A stretch of DNA of 64,000 bases from JAENWD01 sp963837165 (GCA_963837165.1 CAWIMD010000001.1:558001-622000), one strand, 5' to 3'. Positions 8,044 to 16,888 are shown, counted from the stretch's first letter. Program-made: numbers and translations. Notes: generated from the sequence alone by a model not told the origin.

Positions 8044-9771
8044 TCAGAACGGGAGCAGATCGCGGGAGAGGAACGCCAGCTCTGCCGGCGGGCCGTCGAC
8101 GCCCTCGTAGCCGGGGAAGCCGCCGAACCGGAAGGCCAGCCGCAGGTACTCGACGAAGGTGAACGCGTGTCGCTCGTTGAGGAGCAGCGCGTCCGCGTTC
8201 GGGTCCGGCACCGCGATCGCGTACGGATCGCCGCCGCTCGTGTTCGCCTTGTGCAGGTCGTCAGGCGCGACGATCAGCAGCGGCTCATCGTCGTCCCACC
8301 CATCCAGCGCGTCGAGCGCTTCCTCCGGTCCTGCTACCACCAGCGGATCCGGAGCGGTAGGCGCCTGGTCGGGGTCGATCCGCGCGTGCCGGCCGATGAG
8401 ATCCACCGCGCCAACCACCTCGTGGAACACGCGGATCGACAGCGGCAGGGGACCGGCCCGCTTCTCCAGGCGCGCGAGAGCCTTCGCCGTGCCGCGCGTC
8501 GGCGGTGTGTGGGCCTCGCGTGCGTCGCGCGGCCGTCCGTCTGGCCTCGTAAAGACATATCCGATGTCGCGAAGCCGCGCCACGAGCGTCCGTACATTCG
8601 CCTCCACCCGGTGCATGGTCTCGTAGGCAACCGCGAGGGCATCGGCCGCGTGCGGATCGTGACGCACGCCGGGCCCCAGCGCCATCAGCGCCTTCCACGC
8701 CGCGTCGTGCTCGCCGGCGCGGTAGCGATCGAGGAGGGGCAGGGCATCATGGGCGTGGTCGCGCAGAGCGCGCAGGCGCTGCCCGTGGTCCGCCGGCAGG
8801 GCCGCGCCGAGGATCGCGCTCGGCTTCTGTCGCCTTGGGGCTGCGCCTGCGCGCTTGCGGCTCGCCTCGGCGTGCGTGCGGAACGCGGCGTCGAAGCCGC
8901 GGAGCTTCGCGGCGGGAACGGCCTCCGGGTGCAGGATCCAGTCCTCGGGCACGGTCAGGCCGTGCCACGCGTACACGAGCGCGCCATCACGGTACACGAC
9001 CGCCGGACCATCCTCGCGGTGCAGCAGCCCCTGCGCGTCCACGTGCAGTTCGACCGGCCTGTCGCTGATGACGATGCCCGACGCATACGGCCACCAGGGG
9101 CCCGCCGACGCCGCCACCTGCCACGCGCTTTCCAGGCTGGGTGGCGGCTGGCCCGTGCCAACGGCCTCTTCGTCGCGTGCCATGGTCGAGAAGGGGTACT
9201 CCGAGAAGAACGACTGCGCGATCAGCGGGCCGGTGATCGGCGTGCACAGCGGGCTCGACAGCGCCGCCCGGGACCCGGCCCACAGGCGCTGCTCCGCGCG
9301 GTACACGGGGTCGTCTTCTCGCGCGCCCGCGAACAGGCGCGAGGCGTCGCCGCCTGCGATTGCCAGCCGTGCGCCGACTATCGAGGTGTAGAGCATCGGC
9401 GACGCGACCGGCATGTACTGGAGGAGGTAGCCGAGGGGCCGCCCCATGGCTGCCGTGGCGTCGGCGAGCGTGGCGGCACCGCACGCGCCGCGGAGCGCGG
9501 CCTCGGCATGCTCGATCCGGGCGCGCGTCGCAGGCGTCCTCCGGGCGGCCGCGACCTGGTCCCGCCAGACCGGATGCGACGCGTCCTGCAGGAGGGCGAC
9601 CGCCCACGACGCCGCAATCGGGGAGTCGCACCAGCAGAAGTGGGCCGGAGCCGGAAACCCGACGCTCTCGTACAGCGCCCGCGCCGCGGCAGCCGCCGAC
9701 TCGCGATCGGCCGGCTCGACCGACAGGAGCCGCGACAGCCACGTCGTCCGAACGTCACCGGCCCCGGGCAT
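8044..9771 (-). CDS. DUF6745 domain-containing protein
   Basis: 575 residues in two parts. The N-terminal ~300 residues match the DUF6745 pattern: N-terminal helices, 'PIAASWAVALLQDASHPVW', and especially 'LHREDGPAVVYRDGALVYAW' followed by 'HGLTVPEDWI'. The family occurs widely in Actinobacteria, Myxococcota and Acidobacteriota, often with leucine-rich or SMI1/KNR4-like neighbours; no activity is established. The C-terminal ~250 residues contain 'LPLSIRVFHEVVGAVDLIG', 'LLIVAPDDLHKANTSGG' and 'FTFVEYLRLAFRFGGFPG', which is the ending of SMI1/KNR4-like knotty scaffold proteins in related genes. No signal peptide; cytoplasmic. Presented as a two-domain protein of unknown role. Confidence 0.75.
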   Translation of the reverse strand: MPGAGDVRTTWLSRLLSVEPADRESAAAAARALYESVGFPAPAHFCWCDSPIAASWAVALLQDASHPVWRDQVAAARRTPATRARIEHAEAALRGACGAATLADATAAMGRPLGYLLQYMPVASPMLYTSIVGARLAIAGGDASRLFAGAREDDPVYRAEQRLWAGSRAALSSPLCTPITGPLIAQSFFSEYPFSTMARDEEAVGTGQPPPSLESAWQVAASAGPWWPYASGIVISDRPVELHVDAQGLLHREDGPAVVYRDGALVYAWHGLTVPEDWILHPEAVPAAKLRGFDAAFRTHAEASRKRAGAAPRRQKPSAILGAALPADHGQRLRALRDHAHDALPLLDRYRAGEHDAAWKALMALGPGVRHDPHAADALAVAYETMHRVEANVRTLVARLRDIGYVFTRPDGRPRDAREAHTPPTRGTAKALARLEKRAGPLPLSIRVFHEVVGAVDLIGRHARIDPDQAPTAPDPLVVAGPEEALDALDGWDDDEPLLIVAPDDLHKANTSGGDPYAIAVPDPNADALLLNERHAFTFVEYLRLAFRFGGFPGYEGVDGPPAELAFLSRDLLPF

Positions 9772-9805
9772 GCAGCCGGCACTGTAGCATGCGGCCGTGC
9801 CGGGG

Positions 9806-10287
9806 TTATTTCGCCCGCTTCACCGACACCGGGCCGTTCACGGTCGAGACATGGACGACGATCGGCAGGTTGCCCAGCTCGAGTGATCTTCCCCGGTCGT
9901 CCCAGGATCTGCGCGCCCCGCCGCAGGCGTCCCTGCAGCTCCAGGGCGAGTGGTTGGAGGATTCGACGCGAACGCCTGACCCGTAATCGCCCGGCACCTT
10001 GACCTCCACGGGGCCGTTCTGAGCGCGGGCCGTGAGCGATCCGGATCCCCACGAGCGACCGGTCAGGCGCACCTCGATCGGGCCGTTCTCGGTCTGCAGG
10101 TCGGCGGTCGCGTCACGCCCTGCAAATGCGATTGGCCCATTCTGCGCGCGGCCCGAGAGTGCCCCGGTGGCGCCGGAGAACTCGATCGGGCCGTTGGCCG
10201 ACCGCACCGTGGCCTGCCCCTGGAAGTCGCGCACCGACGCGGGGCCATTCTGAGGGCGGCAACAACGGTCAGCGAGATCGGGTGCAT
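9806..10287 (-). pseudogene. Remnant of a secreted DUF4097-like 'NGP' repeat protein
   Basis: The minus strand from 10287 begins with a Shine-Dalgarno (GGAGGAGG), ATG and the first residues of a signal peptide ('MHPISLTVVAAL'). Within about 40 bases the frame must shift to reach the rest of the gene, which then reads as repeated beta-helix-like units with 'QNGPASVRDFQG', 'SANGPIEFSGATG', 'AQNGPIAFAG', 'ENGPIEVRLTG', 'AQNGPVEVKVPG' and a terminal 'VHVSTVNGPVSVKRAK'. The spaced NGP motifs are those of secreted DUF4097-type proteins in Acidobacteriota. The N-terminal half of the family is missing, so the gene seems to have lost an internal piece that joined its leader to the C-terminal repeats out of frame. 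Confidence 0.7.
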
Positions 10288-10434
10288 GAAACCTCCTCCA
10301 GACGTTGGACGGAAGATCCGGCCGCCGCGTTGGCTGACGTCCGCCCGGCCTCCGCCTCGCGTCCCTCTCGCGATTGACCGCCCGGTACAACGGGTATAGC
10401 GTTCGCCACACGTCCATCACAGCCGGAGGTGACC

Positions 10435-11278
10435 ATGAACGCTTTGGTGTGCCTGTTGATGCTGCTGGCCGCGACGACCGCGTCAGCCCAGAACCTCCGC
10501 GAGCCGTCCGGCCCTGGCGGCCTGCCGGCCGACTACCGTGACCTGCCCCTGGCCGCCCTCGGGAAGGCCACGCTGGACTGTCTCGGCACGGTGGGGCCCA
10601 CGCTCTATTCGACGGCATCCGGGCGCCTGGCGCGCACATTCGACCAGTGCACCACGGGCGATGCTGACGCGCTCCGGCATGTCGACGAGCTTCTGGGTGC
10701 GCAGGATGCCGGCCGCGCGATCGAGGACGATCTCGCCGGGCATTACGTCGAGCGGTGGAACAGCTTCCTGCGCCGGTTCCCCGGGCCCCTGACGAAGGCG
10801 TGCGCGAGCGTGGACGCTGCAGAACGTCATCGACGCCCCGACGCCCGAGAGCGTGGCACGGCTCGCTCATCTCCACCGGCCGGGGAAGGAGAGCTATCGC
10901 TATACCGTGGAAGCGCCGCAGTGCCGCGGCAACGCCGCCTGCTCGGTCAACGTGGCCGTTGCCTGTGCGGGAGGCTTCGGGCCCGGGTTCCTCGTCGAGG
11001 CCGATCGCACCAGGGGCCGCGTCGAAGTCGATCCCGCCTGGTGGCTGACGCACTACACCTACACCCGGGACGACAGCCCCTTCTCGTCCGCCTTCCTGGG
11101 CATCTGTGAGGCGAGGGGCTTCGACCCGAATCACCCCTACAACCTGTACGGCGCGCTCGAGCGTGCGGGCGACAAGTGCTGCGTGTGGACGAACGGCAAG
11201 CTCTACACGACCGGCATCTTCGAACCGATCGACTGCGGCGGCGGCTGGCAGTGCATGACCTACTGCATCCTGCAGTGA
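10435..11278 (+). CDS. Hypothetical exported protein, frameshifted
   Basis: ATG 10435 follows GGAGG by six bases and starts a signal peptide ('MNALVCLLMLLAATTASAQ'). The first frame makes sense up to 'GPLTKACASV' (about 10815). From there codon logic continues in another frame: 'TLQNVIDAPTPESVARLAHL', 'AACSVNVAVACAGGFGPGF', 'YTYTRDDSPFSSAFLGICEA' and a Cys-rich end 'CCVWTNGKLY...CMTYCILQ'. A one- or two-base change near 10812-10820 would join them ('ACASVWTLQNVIDAP'). It is either a recent pseudogene or a sequence error. The C-terminal eight or so cysteines suggest disulfides in an extracytoplasmic protein; no family recognised. Confidence 0.6.
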
Positions 11279-11291
11279 GGCGCGTCCCCCG

Positions 11292-11699
11292 CTACTTCCA
11301 ACCGGTGGATTTCCGTGTGAAACGCGCCGGCAGCTCCGGCTTCTCGGGCGGGGCCTCGGCGGTCTCGCCCGACGCGGCGCTGATCTCGCGCTCGAGCTCC
11401 TCCTCGTTCGGGAGTCCGGCGAGCTGGTCCACGAACATGAGCGAGTGCTGCGAGGGGATCTCGAAGCGCTTGCCGCACGTCTTGCAGGTCACCTCGTCGT
11501 CCAGTCGGAGCATGTAGTCGCGCAGCTTCGCGAACCTGGCCTTGTCCCCTTCGTCCGCATTCGACGGCGGGCGCTCCTTCTTCGACCGGCGGACCCAGCG
11601 GATGGAGGACTCGTTGGTCCTGTGGCACCGGGGGCACTGGTACCGGCCGGGGCGGGACTCGGGCTTTTCGTTGAAGAACGCGCGCTCGTCGAGGGCCAT
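11292..11699 (-). CDS. Small zinc-ribbon-like protein
   Basis: 135 residues, cytoplasmic, with two Cys pairs: 'YQCPRCHRTNES' (~residues 20-31) and 'VTCKTCGKRFEIPSQHSL' (~70-87), spaced as in a zinc ribbon. Between them is a basic stretch ('WVRRSKKERPPS') and after them an acidic tail ending 'RFTRKSTGWK'. It resembles short hypothetical proteins conserved in Acidobacteriota and other soil bacteria; no function is known. It converges with the preceding damaged gene, 13 bases apart, and the DUF1624 gene lies upstream in the same direction. Confidence 0.65.
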   Translation of the reverse strand: MALDERAFFNEKPESRPGRYQCPRCHRTNESSIRWVRRSKKERPPSNADEGDKARFAKLRDYMLRLDDEVTCKTCGKRFEIPSQHSLMFVDQLAGLPNEEELEREISAASGETAEAPPEKPELPARFTRKSTGWK

Positions 11700-11727
11700 G
11701 GCCCCATGGTAGCAGCGAACGGGTGGG

Positions 11728-12918
11728 CTAGAGATAGCTGAGCCAGGCGGCCCGCCGCCGCGCCTTCACTCGCGCATACCACAGACACACGGGGTACATC
11801 GCCGTCACCACGCCGGCCGTGACGACGTACACGACCCAGAGCGGCCAGCCGTAGTCGCCCGGAAACAGCTGCCGTGGCGTTCCCAGCGTCGGCGGTGGGA
11901 GCCACACGAATGGCGCCGAGCCGTAGCGGGCGTACGTGAGCACCACGGCTGCGAGGTGAATCAGCGGCAGGTGCAGCAGGTAGTAGAAGAGCGGCACGCG
12001 CCCGAATACGAGCAGCGGCTGGCGCTCGGCGGCGCGGACTCCGTCGATCCAGCCGAGGAGCGCAATGGAAGGTCCCAGGGTCATCAGCAGGTAGTCGAGC
12101 GACGGCGGGTACTTCGCGCAGTTCAGGAACGAGACGAGCGTGAGTCCGGGACGCGCCTGTCGAGCCCATGGCACCGGATCGCCGTATCCGTTCCAGGCGC
12201 GCAGGGCGAGGAAGGCGATCGTCAGCCCCAGGCCCAGCCGCACCATGAGCCGCCGGCGGGGCTCGGCGGGCAGCCGGTACACCCGCCCGAAGCAGTAGCC
12301 GAGCGCCATCACGGCAACCCAGGGCACGAGGGGATAGGCGACGACGATCACCGGTCCACCGGTCGTGATGGCCGATTGCTGGTGCAGCACCTGCCAGAGC
12401 CAGCCGAACGGGCCGAAGCGCGTCGCCGTCACGCCGTCGGTCAGGTTGTGGGTCGCCACGACCGTGAGGCTGATCGCGAGCAGCACCCGATACGGCAGGT
12501 ACACGAGCCCGGCCAGTGCCACCATGGACATGCCGAGCGCCCAGAGCACCAGCAGGATGACTACGCTGTAGTCGAGGCTGAAGAAGAAGCCCCAGCGCGA
12601 GACCGTGAGCTCGAGGAGCACGAGCCACAGGCCGCGCGTCCAGAGGAAGCGCGACAGCTCGCCGACGCTCCGGCCGCGCTCGAGCCTGAACCATGCGCCG
12701 ATGCCCGCAGTGAACATGAACACCGGCGCGCAGAAGTGCGTGATCCACCGGGTCAGGAAGATCGCGAGCGTCGTCTGCGTGAGGTCTTCGGGACGGAAGG
12801 CCATCGCCCCGGCGTGGACGAAGTCCCGGGTGTGATCGATGGCCATCAGCGCCATCACCAGCCCGCGCAGCAGATCGACGGATTGGACGCGCGAGGCCGG
12901 ACGAGCGGGACCGCTCAC
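11728..12918 (-). CDS. DUF1624 / heparan-alpha-glucosaminide acetyltransferase-like membrane protein
   Basis: 396 residues, about ten membrane segments. The N-terminus has the family signature 'SVDLLRGLVMALMAIDHTRD' and 'FLTRWITHFCAPVFMFTAG', where the His of the 'IDHTRD' phrase corresponds to the acetyl-accepting region in the HGSNAT/YeiB acyltransferase superfamily. Later helices include 'VFGRVPLFYYLLHLPLIHL' close to the C-terminus, also typical. Members are thought to transfer acyl groups across the membrane to sugars; the real acceptor here is unknown. The start is GTG 12918 with no ribosome-binding site and a TATACT box seven bases upstream, so leaderless initiation is likely. Confidence 0.85.
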   Translation of the reverse strand: MSGPARPASRVQSVDLLRGLVMALMAIDHTRDFVHAGAMAFRPEDLTQTTLAIFLTRWITHFCAPVFMFTAGIGAWFRLERGRSVGELSRFLWTRGLWLVLLELTVSRWGFFFSLDYSVVILLVLWALGMSMVALAGLVYLPYRVLLAISLTVVATHNLTDGVTATRFGPFGWLWQVLHQQSAITTGGPVIVVAYPLVPWVAVMALGYCFGRVYRLPAEPRRRLMVRLGLGLTIAFLALRAWNGYGDPVPWARQARPGLTLVSFLNCAKYPPSLDYLLMTLGPSIALLGWIDGVRAAERQPLLVFGRVPLFYYLLHLPLIHLAAVVLTYARYGSAPFVWLPPPTLGTPRQLFPGDYGWPLWVVYVVTAGVVTAMYPVCLWYARVKARRRAAWLSYL

Positions 12919-12925
12919 AGACGGG

Positions 12926-12931
12926 AGTATA
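12926..12931 (-). promoter_or_regulatory. -10 box TATACT for the DUF1624 gene
   Basis: On the minus strand TATACT is followed by seven bases and then the GTG start at 12918, leaving no room for an untranslated leader. No Shine-Dalgarno is present. Confidence 0.45.
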
Positions 12932-13049
12932 CGACCCCGTCAACTCCCGACAATCTCCGTCGCGTCCAGGCCGCCAACCTCCGGCGGCTCTGTGATTGGC
13001 GGCGGGCTACAATCGATTGGCAGGCCTGCCATGGAGCGCTCGAGGTCCC

Positions 13050-13655
13050 ATGCACGCGTGGTTCGGCTTCTTCCTGACGTGGTGGGGCGCAGTGCTGCTG
13101 GCCGCGCTGGACACGTCGGTGTTCTTCTTCCTGCCGTTCGGCAACGACGCGCTCGTCGTGTACCTCGCGGCGCGCCACCGCAGCCTTTTCTGGCTGTACC
13201 CGATCCTGACCACCGTCGGATCGGTCGCCGGCGCCGCGGTGACCTACTGGATTGGCCACGAGGCCGGTGAGGCGGGGCTCCCCAAGCTGGTCGCCAAGCG
13301 GCAGCTCGACCGCCTGAAGCGGCGTGTCAGGAACGCGGGCGCGGCCGCGATGGCCGTGCCCGCGGCCCTGCCGCCGCCGTTTCCGCTCACGCCGTTCATC
13401 CTCACCTGCGGCGCGCTCGACGTGAACCGCTGGCGGCTGTTCGTCGCCTTCACCGCCGCGCGGATCCTGCGCTTCGGCGTCGAAGCCGTGCTGGCCCGCC
13501 GGTACGGCGAGCGCGTGGTCCTGGTGCTCGAGTCCCACGCGTTCCAGTACATCGTGGCCGCCTTCATTGTCGTGACGCTCGTCGGCACCACGGCCTCGGC
13601 GGTGATGCTGTGGCGGCGGACACGTCGCGCTCGAGGCCGACCAGGGCCGAACTGA
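13050..13655 (+). CDS. VTT/DedA-like (SNARE-associated) membrane protein
   Basis: About 201 residues from ATG 13050, which has GAGG just upstream; longer in-frame starts exist back to 12996 but lack homology. The family core is visible: an N-terminal re-entrant segment 'FFFLPFGNDALVVYLAARH', 'TVGSVAGAAVTYWIGHEAGE', then 'AAMAVPAALPPPFPLTPFIL' (the Pro-rich second re-entrant loop usual for VTT proteins) and 'TAARILRFGVEAVLARRYGE'. Members of this superfamily include lipid scramblases and undecaprenyl-phosphate translocases; the substrate cannot be read here. The stop codon lies in the loop of a strong hairpin shared with the convergent gene. Confidence 0.82.
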   Translation: MHAWFGFFLTWWGAVLLAALDTSVFFFLPFGNDALVVYLAARHRSLFWLYPILTTVGSVAGAAVTYWIGHEAGEAGLPKLVAKRQLDRLKRRVRNAGAAAMAVPAALPPPFPLTPFILTCGALDVNRWRLFVAFTAARILRFGVEAVLARRYGERVVLVLESHAFQYIVAAFIVVTLVGTTASAVMLWRRTRRARGRPGPN

Positions 13656-13667
13656 CGTTCGGCCCTG
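13642..13667. terminator. Bidirectional hairpin with the stop codon in its loop
   Basis: CAGGGCCGAAC and GTTCGGCCCTG form eleven perfect base pairs around the four-base loop TGAC; the TGA of the VTT gene is inside the loop. The convergent dehydrogenase gene ends nine bases further on. Strong GC stem, no T-tract on either side. Confidence 0.7.
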
Positions 13668-13675
13668 CGAAAGCC

Positions 13676-16600
13676 TCAACCTCTGCGACGCCGAAGAAGA
13701 TACGCCACGGCCGAAAGGCCCGCCGCTGCGGCAGCGGTCGCGAGCGCCCGCGTGGACGCGCGCCGGGCACGCCCCTCGTGGTCCGGCACGTACCGCCGTT
13801 CGGGGCGCCTGCCGGGCGGCCCGTGCGGCCCCTCGCGAGCGGCCATCTCGATCACCTCGGCCAGGTGCAGCGCCCGGCGGTTCGTCGCCTGCGCGATCTG
13901 CGTCCGGCAGCTGAACCCGTCGGCCACGATCAGTGCCTCCTCGGGCGCGTCGCGGACAGCCGGCAGCAGGACGCGCTCGCCTGCCCTCATCGACACGTCA
14001 TAGTGCTGGCGTTCGAACCCGAACGAGCCCGCCATTCCGCAGCACCCCGAGTCGAGCAGGTGCACGTCCAGGCCCATCGCGTGCAGCGCCTGCTGCTCGT
14101 CGTCCAGCGTCATCACGGCCTTGTGATGGCAGTGGCCGTGAACGATGGCGGTCCGGTCGAGGCGCGGGTACGTGAACTGCTGCCGGTTGAGGAACTCGCT
14201 GAGCATGTAGGTCTGCTGCGCGAGGCGCCTGGCATGCTCGTGCTGCGGGAACAGGCCCGCCAGCTCGTCGCGGAACACGGCCACGCAGCTCGGCTCGAGC
14301 CCGACCACCGGGACGCCGGCGGCGATGTCGTCCGAGAGCGTCCGCATGATGTCGTGCAGCCAGCGCCTGGCCGTCTCGAGCATCCCGTAGTCGTACAGCG
14401 GCCGCCCGCAGCAGAGCGGCGCACGCGGCGTCTCCACGTGGAACCCGGCGCGCTCGAGCACGTGGACGGCGGCAATCGCCGTCTCCGGGTGGAAGTGGTT
14501 GTTGAAGGTGTCGGGCCAGAGGATGACGCGCGGCCGTCCGTTGCGCGGCGGTGGGCGCCGGTTGGCGAACCACTGCTTGAAGGTGTACGGCGCGAACGCC
14601 GGAATCCTGCGCGCCAGCGGCATCCCGGCGGCCATCTTCGCCAGGTCCCGCAGCCCCGGCGCCTGCGTCACGAAGTTCGTGAGCGCCGGCACCTGCGACC
14701 CGAGCCGCGCCCAGTAGTGGATCAGGCCGAAGGCGAGCGCGCTGACCGGACGGCGGTGCTGCTCGTAGTAGTGTGACAGGAATTCGGCCTTGTAGGTGGC
14801 CATGTCCACCTGAACCGGGCAGTCGCCCTTGCAGCCCTTGCACGACAGGCAGAGGTCCAGGGCGTCCTTCACGTGCTCGTCCTGCCATCCGCCGCCGAGC
14901 GGGTCGCCCTCGAGCATCTCGAAGAGCAGGCGGGCGCGGCCGCGGGTCGAGTGCATCTCTTCGCGCGTCACCATGAAGCTCGGGCACATCGTCCCGCCCT
15001 CGAGCCGACGGCACTTGCCGACGCCGACGCAGCGCAGCGTCGCGCGCGCGAAGCTCCCCGAGTCCTCCGGGTACTGGAAGTGCGTCTGCACCTGCGGCGG
15101 GTTGTAGCCGGTGCCGAGCCGGAGGTGTTCGTCGAGCCGCGCGGGCTCGATGACCTTGCCGGGGTTCATGCGCCAGCCGGGGTCCCAGATGGTCTTGAAC
15201 TCCCGGAACGCCTGCATGAGCTCGGGACCGTACATCTTCGGCAGCAGCTCGCCCCGCGCCTGCCCGTCGCCATGCTCGCCCGAGAGCGATCCGCCCAGCT
15301 CGACGACCAGGTCGGCTGCCTCCTCGACGAACGCGCGGTATCGGCGGATGCCCTCGGCGGTCTCCAGGTCGAAGTCGATCCGGGTGTGGATGCAGCCCTG
15401 TCCGAAGTGACCGTAGAGATCGCCATGGTAGCCGTGTGTCTGCAGGAGGCGGCGCAGTCGCCGCAGGTACTCGCCCACCCGCTGCGGTGGCACCGCCGAG
15501 TCCTCCCACCCCGGCCAGGCAGGCCGCGCCCGGGAGGCGTGCGCGGTGGCGCCGAGACCCGATTCACGAATCGTCCAGACCTCCTTTTCCTCGGCCTCGT
15601 CGTCGAACAGCTTCATCGAGGGGGGCGTACCGCGTGCCGACAGCTCGGACATCAGCGCGCGGGCCCGATCGTCCGACTCGGCCCGGCTGTCGCCGCCGAA
15701 CTCCACGAGCAGCCACCCCTTGCCTTCGGGCAGCAGCGACAGGTGCTTCGTGTGGATGCCCGCCCGCTTCATGTCGCGCACCAGCGCCTCGTCGATCCCC
15801 TCGAGGCCGATGGGCCGGAATTCCAGGATCCGCGGCACGTCGTCACCGGCCTGGTAGACGTCGGGATAGCCCAGCACGAGCAGCGAGCGCGCGCCGGGAT
15901 TCGGTATCAGGTTCGCGACGATGTCGAGCACCATCACGCAGGTGCCTTCGGTGCCGACCAGCGCGCGGGCGACGTTGAAGCCGGCCTCCGGGAGCAGGTA
16001 CGGCAGGTTGTACCCGGAGACGCGGCGGGGAATCTGCGGGAACCCGCGCCGGATGGCGCCTTCGTATCGGTCGCGCAGGTCTCTGAGCGCGGCGTAGATG
16101 CCGCCGCGCCGGCCGCCCGCACGAATGATCTGGTCCAGCTCGCCCTGGCCGGTCCGGCCGACGCGCATCCGCAAGCCGTCGTACGTGAGGATCTCGAGCG
16201 ACTCGATGTTGTCGGCCGTGCGGGCGCCCTGACCCTCGAACTGGGCCATCACCGAGTGAATCCCGCACGAGTCGTTGCCGACCATGCCGCCCAGCGTGCA
16301 GTGGTTGTGCGTGGCCGGATCGGGCCCGAACGTCAAGTGCACGCGCTCGGCGGCATGCCGGAGGTCGTCGAGGATCGTGCCCGGCTGCACGCGGGCCGTG
16401 CGCGCCTCGGCGTCGATCTCGACCACCCGGTTCATGTATTTCGAGAAGTCGAAGCACACGGCGGCATTGCAGCACTGGCCGGCCAGGCTGGTGCCGCCGC
16501 CGCGGCCGAACACGGGGGCCTGGTGCGTGCGGCACACCGCCATCGCGGCCTCCACGTCGTCGCGATCGCGCGGGATGATCACGCCGAGCGGCGGCTGCCG

Positions 16601-16888
16601 GTAGTTGGACCCGTCGGTCGCGTACAACGCGCGGCTGCCGGCGTCGAAGCGCACCTCGCCGCGGATCGCACGCTCGAGATCGTCGGCGAGCGCGGCCGCG
16701 TCGACGCCGGACGCGCTGCCGGTCCACGGCCGCGGCGCCGCGGCGGTGACATCACGGACATCGATTCGTGTCGCCATGACACGAATGACATTCAAAGCAT
16801 GTTCCAGCGAGTCGCGCCCTGCCTCGGCGGCCGGCAGCCCTGCCGTCCGATCCGCGTGCGGCGCGACCTTGCCGGCCAGCCCGACCAC
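13676..16888 (-). CDS. FAD-binding dehydrogenase fused to Fe-S oxidoreductase (YdiJ-like)
   Basis: A ~1070-residue fusion. N-terminal half: FAD-binding PCMH/GlcD-type domain ('PPLGVIIPRDRDDVEAAMAV', 'FGRGGGTSLAGQCCNAAV', 'GGMVGNDSCGIHSV', 'GSLSGEHGDGQARGELL'). C-terminal half: ferredoxin-like Cys clusters ('CVGVGKCRRLEGGTMCPSF', 'CLSCKGCKGDCPVQVD') and two CCG-type heterodisulfide-reductase motifs ('LCCGRPLYDYG', 'GCCGMAGSFGF'). The order matches E. coli YdiJ, a D-2-hydroxyglutarate dehydrogenase; D-lactate or other 2-hydroxyacids are alternatives. Unusually the last ~60 residues are basic and end in a hydrophobic helix ('ALATAAAAAGLSAVAYLL') then RRRR, which may tether the enzyme to the membrane. 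GTG 16888 has AGGAG six bases upstream; an ATG at 16777 is the other candidate. Confidence 0.88.
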   Translation of the reverse strand: MVGLAGKVAPHADRTAGLPAAEAGRDSLEHALNVIRVMATRIDVRDVTAAAPRPWTGSASGVDAAALADDLERAIRGEVRFDAGSRALYATDGSNYRQPPLGVIIPRDRDDVEAAMAVCRTHQAPVFGRGGGTSLAGQCCNAAVCFDFSKYMNRVVEIDAEARTARVQPGTILDDLRHAAERVHLTFGPDPATHNHCTLGGMVGNDSCGIHSVMAQFEGQGARTADNIESLEILTYDGLRMRVGRTGQGELDQIIRAGGRRGGIYAALRDLRDRYEGAIRRGFPQIPRRVSGYNLPYLLPEAGFNVARALVGTEGTCVMVLDIVANLIPNPGARSLLVLGYPDVYQAGDDVPRILEFRPIGLEGIDEALVRDMKRAGIHTKHLSLLPEGKGWLLVEFGGDSRAESDDRARALMSELSARGTPPSMKLFDDEAEEKEVWTIRESGLGATAHASRARPAWPGWEDSAVPPQRVGEYLRRLRRLLQTHGYHGDLYGHFGQGCIHTRIDFDLETAEGIRRYRAFVEEAADLVVELGGSLSGEHGDGQARGELLPKMYGPELMQAFREFKTIWDPGWRMNPGKVIEPARLDEHLRLGTGYNPPQVQTHFQYPEDSGSFARATLRCVGVGKCRRLEGGTMCPSFMVTREEMHSTRGRARLLFEMLEGDPLGGGWQDEHVKDALDLCLSCKGCKGDCPVQVDMATYKAEFLSHYYEQHRRPVSALAFGLIHYWARLGSQVPALTNFVTQAPGLRDLAKMAAGMPLARRIPAFAPYTFKQWFANRRPPPRNGRPRVILWPDTFNNHFHPETAIAAVHVLERAGFHVETPRAPLCCGRPLYDYGMLETARRWLHDIMRTLSDDIAAGVPVVGLEPSCVAVFRDELAGLFPQHEHARRLAQQTYMLSEFLNRQQFTYPRLDRTAIVHGHCHHKAVMTLDDEQQALHAMGLDVHLLDSGCCGMAGSFGFERQHYDVSMRAGERVLLPAVRDAPEEALIVADGFSCRTQIAQATNRRALHLAEVIEMAAREGPHGPPGRRPERRYVPDHEGRARRASTRALATAAAAAGLSAVAYLLRRRRG
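16764..16786. promoter_or_regulatory. Perfect inverted repeat around an internal ATG
   Basis: ATTCGTGTC and GACACGAAT (nine-base arms, five-base loop GCCAT). The loop holds the ATG at 16777 of the dehydrogenase frame. If translation starts there, the hairpin would mask the start codon; if the start is at 16888, the repeat is simply coding. Confidence 0.4.

Noticed and set aside
7900..10002. 700-codon plus-strand frame opposite the DUF6745 gene
   Set aside because: No recognisable domain, crosses several real gene boundaries.
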